Assembly (NCBI RefSeq): GCF_030718205.1
Contig: NZ_JAUZQF010000039.1
Coordinates: 1 to 64,000, forward strand
Reading direction: 5' to 3'
DNA from: Nonomuraea turcica
Lineage (GTDB): Bacteria > Actinomycetota > Actinomycetes > Streptosporangiales > Streptosporangiaceae
Length of the DNA stretch: 64,000 bases
Shown: positions 60,091 to 64,000 of the stretch, piece after piece
Layout: each line of letters begins with the position of its first letter
Position numbering within the stretch: the stretch's first letter is position 1
Notes under the pieces: model-generated
What the model was told of the DNA's origin: nothing
The model's database searches: none
What the model saw: only the letters and a program-made list of their open reading frames with translations
Program-made: the position numbers and the translations under genes

Positions 60091-61240
60091 GCCGGCCGGG
60101 CCCGCGCCTGCCGCACCGGCCGGGTCCGCGTCCGCCGCACCGGCCGGGTCCGCGCCTGCTGACGGGACCGGGCTCGTGTTCGGTGAGCTGGCCGGGATCG
60201 CTGAGGCGCAGCTCGGGACTTATCCGGATCTTCCGGGGCCCGAGCTGCGGGCGGCGGCACGCGACGCCCTCGGGGTGCTCGACCTGCGCGCTGATGACGT
60301 ACGGGTCGAACGGACCTGGGTCGATGGCGATCTTGCCGGCGAGGAGCTCTCTTGGTCCGTCGGGTTCGGGCCGCGGACGCGGGCGTTCCTGCTGCGTCCC
60401 CGGGATGCGGTGGGGCCGCTGCCCGGGGTGGTGGCGCTGCACTGCCACGGCGGCATGAAATGGGTCGGCAAGGAGAAGATCGCCGACGGTCCCGAAGAAC
60501 CGTCGCCTGAGGTGGTCAAGGCCAGGGCGGCCATCTACGGCGGTCGCGCCTTCGCCAACGAGCTGGCCAGGCGCGGGTTCGTCGTGCTCGCGCACGACGT
60601 GTTCGCCTGGGGCAGCCGCCGCTTCCCTCTCGACCCGGAAGCGGCCCCCGCGCCGGCCCCCGCCACGGCCGAGGCGCCGCTCAGCGAGGCCGACCGTTAC
60701 GACCGGCTCGCCGGGCCGCATGAGCACATCGTGGCCAAGCACTGTGCCGTGCTCGGCACCTCCTTCGCGGGCGTGGTGGCGGGCGAGGACCTCGCGGCGG
60801 CGGCCTACCTTCGCTCACGCCCCGACGTCGGCCCCGTCGGATGCGCCGGGCTGTCCGGCGGCGGGCTGCGGGCAGCGCTCCTGGGCGCCTTCGACCCCCA
60901 GATGAGCGCCGTCGTGGTTGCGGCGATGGTCTCGTCCTACCGGGACATGCTGGACGGGCACGTGGCCAAGCACACCTGGATGTTCTACCCGCCGGGCCTG
61001 CCGCGCCTCGGCGACTGGCCCGACCTGGTGGCCGCCCGCGCGCCCCAGCCGCTCATGGTCCAGTACGCCATGCGCGACCGGCTGTTCCCAGAGCCGGGCA
61101 TGCGCCGCGCCCACGCCATGATCAGCGAGCGGTACGGGGACGCCGGCGGTTACGAGGCGGTGTTCGCCGACGTGCCGCACAGCTTCGACGTGCCCAGGCA
61201 GGAGCAGGCCTTCGACTGGCTGGCCCGCCATCTCCGATGA
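60080..61240 (+). CDS. Dienelactone-hydrolase-like alpha/beta hydrolase
   Basis: The 386-aa protein starts at a GTG overlapping the previous gene by 11 bases. Residues 4-27 are three 8-residue repeats (PAGSAPAA type). The hydrolase core has the nucleophile elbow GLSGGG (Ser near 260), the oxyanion region ALHCHGGMKWVGKEK, and the base in VPHSFDVPRQEQAF. The dienelactone hydrolase/AB-hydrolase type found in sugar loci may open lactones or remove acyl groups. In this locus, lactone hydrolysis after uronate oxidation is an attractive but unproven role. Confidence 0.82.
   Translation: MSAEPAGPAPAAPAGSASAAPAGSAPADGTGLVFGELAGIAEAQLGTYPDLPGPELRAAARDALGVLDLRADDVRVERTWVDGDLAGEELSWSVGFGPRTRAFLLRPRDAVGPLPGVVALHCHGGMKWVGKEKIADGPEEPSPEVVKARAAIYGGRAFANELARRGFVVLAHDVFAWGSRRFPLDPEAAPAPAPATAEAPLSEADRYDRLAGPHEHIVAKHCAVLGTSFAGVVAGEDLAAAAYLRSRPDVGPVGCAGLSGGGLRAALLGAFDPQMSAVVVAAMVSSYRDMLDGHVAKHTWMFYPPGLPRLGDWPDLVAARAPQPLMVQYAMRDRLFPEPGMRRAHAMISERYGDAGGYEAVFADVPHSFDVPRQEQAFDWLARHLR
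60089..60160 (+). repeat. Three tandem 24-bp repeats in the hydrolase gene
   Basis: Units at 60089-60112, 60113-60136 and 60137-60160 differ at a few bases and encode an Ala/Pro/Gly/Ser octapeptide repeat at the N-terminus of the hydrolase. They are probably recent slippage products forming a flexible extension. Confidence 0.8.
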
Positions 61241-61293
61241 CCTGCCGCCGCCCGGCCTGCCCCGGGCGGCGGCACCCTGATCCATCGCAGCAG

Positions 61294-63063
61294 TCAGTCA
61301 CCCGCCTTCCACTGCGCGATGAGCTTGTCGTAGTCCAGCGTGGCCGGTTTGCCGCGCTCGTCGGCCAGCTTCGGAGCGGGCGCGCCCGGCTGGTCGTACC
61401 AGTGCTGGGCCGGCTGTTCGGGGTTGAGCTTGGGAGCGCAGTTCCCGCCGTAGCCGCGCCGTTCCAGCCGCGACAGGATGTCGTCCTGCTGCTTGGCCAG
61501 GTTGTCCATCGACTGCTGCGGCGTGGTCTCGCCGGTCACGGCGGTGGCCACGTTCTGCCACCAGAGCTGGGCGAGCTTGGGGTAGTCCGGAACGTTCGTC
61601 CCGGTCGGCGTCCACTGCTTGCGGGCCGGGGAGTTGTAGAACTCGATCAGGCCGCCGTACTTCTTGGCGTTCTGGGCGAAGTACTCGCTCTTGACATCGG
61701 AGTCCCTGATGAACGTCAGGCCGACGATCGACTTCTTCAACGACACGGTCTTCGACGTGACGAACTGCGCATACAGCCACGCCGCCGCCCTGCGGTCCTG
61801 CGGCGTGTTCTTCAGCAGCGTCCACGAGCCGGCGTCCTGGTAGCCGAGCTTGTGGCCGTCCTTCCAGTACGCGCCGTGCGGGCTCGGCGCGATGCGCCAC
61901 TTGGGCGTGCCGTCGCTGTTGACGACCGGCAGCCCTTCCTTGGTCATGTCGGCCGTGAACGACGTGTACCAGAAGATCTGCTGGGCGATGTTGCCCTGCG
62001 CGGGCACCGGACCGGCCTCGCTGAAGTTCATCCCGGCGGCTTCCTTGGGGGCGTACTTCTTCAGCCAGTCCACGTATTTGGTGAGCGCGTAGACCGACGC
62101 GGGGCCGTTCGTGTCGCCGCCGCGGGTGACCGACGAGCCGACCGGGCGGCAGTTTTCCACCCTGATGCCCCAGTCGTCCACCGGCAGGCCGTTGGGGATG
62201 CCGGGGTCGCCGTTGCCGGCCATGGACAGCCAGGCGTCGGTGAAGCGCCAGCCCAGCGACGGGTCCTTCCTGCCGTAGTCCATGTGGCCGTAGACCTTCT
62301 TGCCGTCGACGGTCCCGTTGCCGTTGACCTTGTTGGTGAAGAAGTCGGCGATGTCCTCATAAGCCGCCCAGTTGACCGGGACGCCCAGGTCGTACCCATA
62401 GGCGTCCCTGAACTGCTTCTTGATCTCCGGGTCGGTGAACCAGTCGTAGCGGAACCAGTAGAGGTTCGCGAACTGCTGGTCGGGCAGCTGATAGATCTTC
62501 TTGTCCGGGCCGGTGGTGAAGCTGATGCCGATGAAGTCGTTCAGGTCGAGCGTGGGTGAGGTGACGTTCTTGCCCTCGCCGGCCATGTAGTCCGACAGCG
62601 GGATCACGTAGTCGCCGCGCGAGTGGGTGCCGATGAGGTCGGAGTCGTTGACGTAGGCGTCGTAGATGTTCTGGTCGCCCTGGATCTGGGTCTGGAGTTT
62701 CTCGACGACGTCGCCTTCCTGGATCAGGTCATGCTTGATCTTGATCCCGGTGATCTCGGTGAACGCCTTGGCGAGCTGCTGGGACTCGTACTCGTGCGTG
62801 GTGATCGTCTCGGACACCACGTTGATCTGCATGCCCCGGTACGGCGCCGCGGCCTTCATGAACCAGTCCATCTCCGCGAGCTGCTGGTCCTTGGCCAGCG
62901 TGCTGGGCGTGAACTCCTCCGACACCCAGCGTTGCGCCGCCGCCTTCCCGTCGGCCTCCTTGAAGTCGCTGGACGGCCGCTGTGTGCTCTGCGCGCAGCC
63001 GGCGATCACCAGAATCAGCGTGGCCAGACCAACGGCCGCGGACCTGCCTGCCCGATGCCTCAT
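61294..63063 (-). CDS. ABC transporter substrate-binding lipoprotein (large, glycerol/sugar type)
   Basis: The 589-aa precursor has a lipobox (LVIAGC, Cys about 23). The mature protein is much longer than ordinary CUT1 binding proteins: MDWFMKAAAPYRGMQINVVS, EYESQQLAKAFTEITGIKIK, HSRGDYVIPLSDYMAG, and YAQFVTSKTVSLKKSIVGLT. This length and the adjacent DUF2160 gene match the glycerol-type (GlpV-like) systems. Its role is capture of a polyol or sugar outside the membrane. Its 5' neighbour in transcription is the DUF2160 gene, 18 bases away. Confidence 0.88.
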   Translation of the reverse strand: MRHRAGRSAAVGLATLILVIAGCAQSTQRPSSDFKEADGKAAAQRWVSEEFTPSTLAKDQQLAEMDWFMKAAAPYRGMQINVVSETITTHEYESQQLAKAFTEITGIKIKHDLIQEGDVVEKLQTQIQGDQNIYDAYVNDSDLIGTHSRGDYVIPLSDYMAGEGKNVTSPTLDLNDFIGISFTTGPDKKIYQLPDQQFANLYWFRYDWFTDPEIKKQFRDAYGYDLGVPVNWAAYEDIADFFTNKVNGNGTVDGKKVYGHMDYGRKDPSLGWRFTDAWLSMAGNGDPGIPNGLPVDDWGIRVENCRPVGSSVTRGGDTNGPASVYALTKYVDWLKKYAPKEAAGMNFSEAGPVPAQGNIAQQIFWYTSFTADMTKEGLPVVNSDGTPKWRIAPSPHGAYWKDGHKLGYQDAGSWTLLKNTPQDRRAAAWLYAQFVTSKTVSLKKSIVGLTFIRDSDVKSEYFAQNAKKYGGLIEFYNSPARKQWTPTGTNVPDYPKLAQLWWQNVATAVTGETTPQQSMDNLAKQQDDILSRLERRGYGGNCAPKLNPEQPAQHWYDQPGAPAPKLADERGKPATLDYDKLIAQWKAGD

Positions 63064-63081
63064 TGCATGGCTTCCCTTCTG

Positions 63082-63357
63082 TCAACCCCATATCCCGATC
63101 ACGACCACCACGAGCAGCGCGCAGCCCAGCGCGATCCACATGGACAGGTCGGTGACGGCCATCCAGGCGGCCAGCACGACCGCGGCGCTGATCAAGCCGA
63201 TGTACAGCCGGTCGCCCCGGTCGGTCTCGATACGCAGGAAACCTCGCCTGGCCACGGGCGGGGAGATGCGGCCCCAGATCGCCATGACGACGAGCAAGAG
63301 AGCAAGCCCGATGAAGACCAGGGCCGTGGGGAGGGTCCACACCATCCACTCGAGCAT
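63082..63357 (-). CDS. DUF2160 small membrane protein of a polyol/sugar ABC system
   Basis: The 91-aa protein has three hydrophobic segments (about 8-28, 52-68, 72-90): MLEWMVWTLPTALVFIGLAL opens the first, and RRGFLRIETDRGDRLYIGLI lies between. DUF2160 proteins occur in glycerol/sugar ABC operons between the permease and the binding protein, exactly the order seen here (permease ends 3 bases before it). Function unknown; probably accessory to the permease in the membrane. Confidence 0.85.
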   Translation of the reverse strand: MLEWMVWTLPTALVFIGLALLLVVMAIWGRISPPVARRGFLRIETDRGDRLYIGLISAAVVLAAWMAVTDLSMWIALGCALLVVVVIGIWG

Positions 63358-63360
63358 GCG

Positions 63361-64000
<640 letters not shown>

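Overview
This is high-GC actinomycete chromosome. The GTG and TTG starts, SARP/AfsR regulators, a tRNA-Arg(CCG) beside a single-domain response regulator, DUF5937-like and SCO6745-like proteins, an actinobacterial cytochrome bc1 b-subunit remnant and a thiC under a TPP riboswitch all fit Streptosporangiaceae (a Nonomuraea-like organism is my inference, not shown). No CRISPR array or phage module was seen.

The window has two very different halves, split by a tRNA-Arg gene at about 30.24 kb. Positions 1-30,060 are an eroded accessory region: remnants of IS5-, IS256-, IS630- (two kinds), IS3- and IS30-type transposases, and many broken genes (MFS, MarR, LysR, TetR, SARP, ECF41 sigma, NmrA, qcrB, DUF418, an ABC sugar-binding protein tail). 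Between them stand small intact regulator-plus-enzyme units: cupin/TetR, FMN reductase/MarR, F420-type reductase/MarR, DUF5937-like regulator/DinB/alpha-beta hydrolase, tandem-HTH TetR/sulfotransferase-membrane protein-FAD monooxygenase, MFS, a second sulfotransferase, DUF2975/HTH, LysR/cupin. Several divergent promoters carry clear palindromes that are probably the regulators' operators. The same families recur in broken and intact form: three ECF41 remnants, two ECF41-NmrA pairs, two LysR paralogues, two copies of one TetR.

Positions 30.2-49.5 kb are compact and intact: response regulator, a large SARP-NB-ARC-TPR regulator, DUF998, AIM24, a secreted SGNH hydrolase with a CBM2 domain, universal stress protein, methyltransferase, thiC, an SDR/SCO6745 pair, then a likely functional unit of a poly-Asp tailed small protein, histidine kinase, response regulator, DUF4956 membrane protein and VTC-domain protein. 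A quinone oxidoreductase, an acyl-CoA dehydrogenase and an acyltransferase follow.

Positions 49.5-64 kb hold a carbohydrate (most likely uronate or aldarate) uptake and catabolism locus. A leftward, ATGA-coupled operon encodes a uronate-dehydrogenase-like epimerase, a KDG-dehydratase-like DHDPS protein, a mandelate racemase/enolase-type dehydratase and a Gfo/Idh/MocA-DUF6807 fusion. Rightward lie a LacI regulator, two ABC permeases, a lipoprotein binding protein, a second Gfo/Idh/MocA protein and a dienelactone-hydrolase-like protein. LacI-type palindromes lie in the shared region. At the right edge a second ABC system (binding protein, DUF2160, permease) runs off the window.
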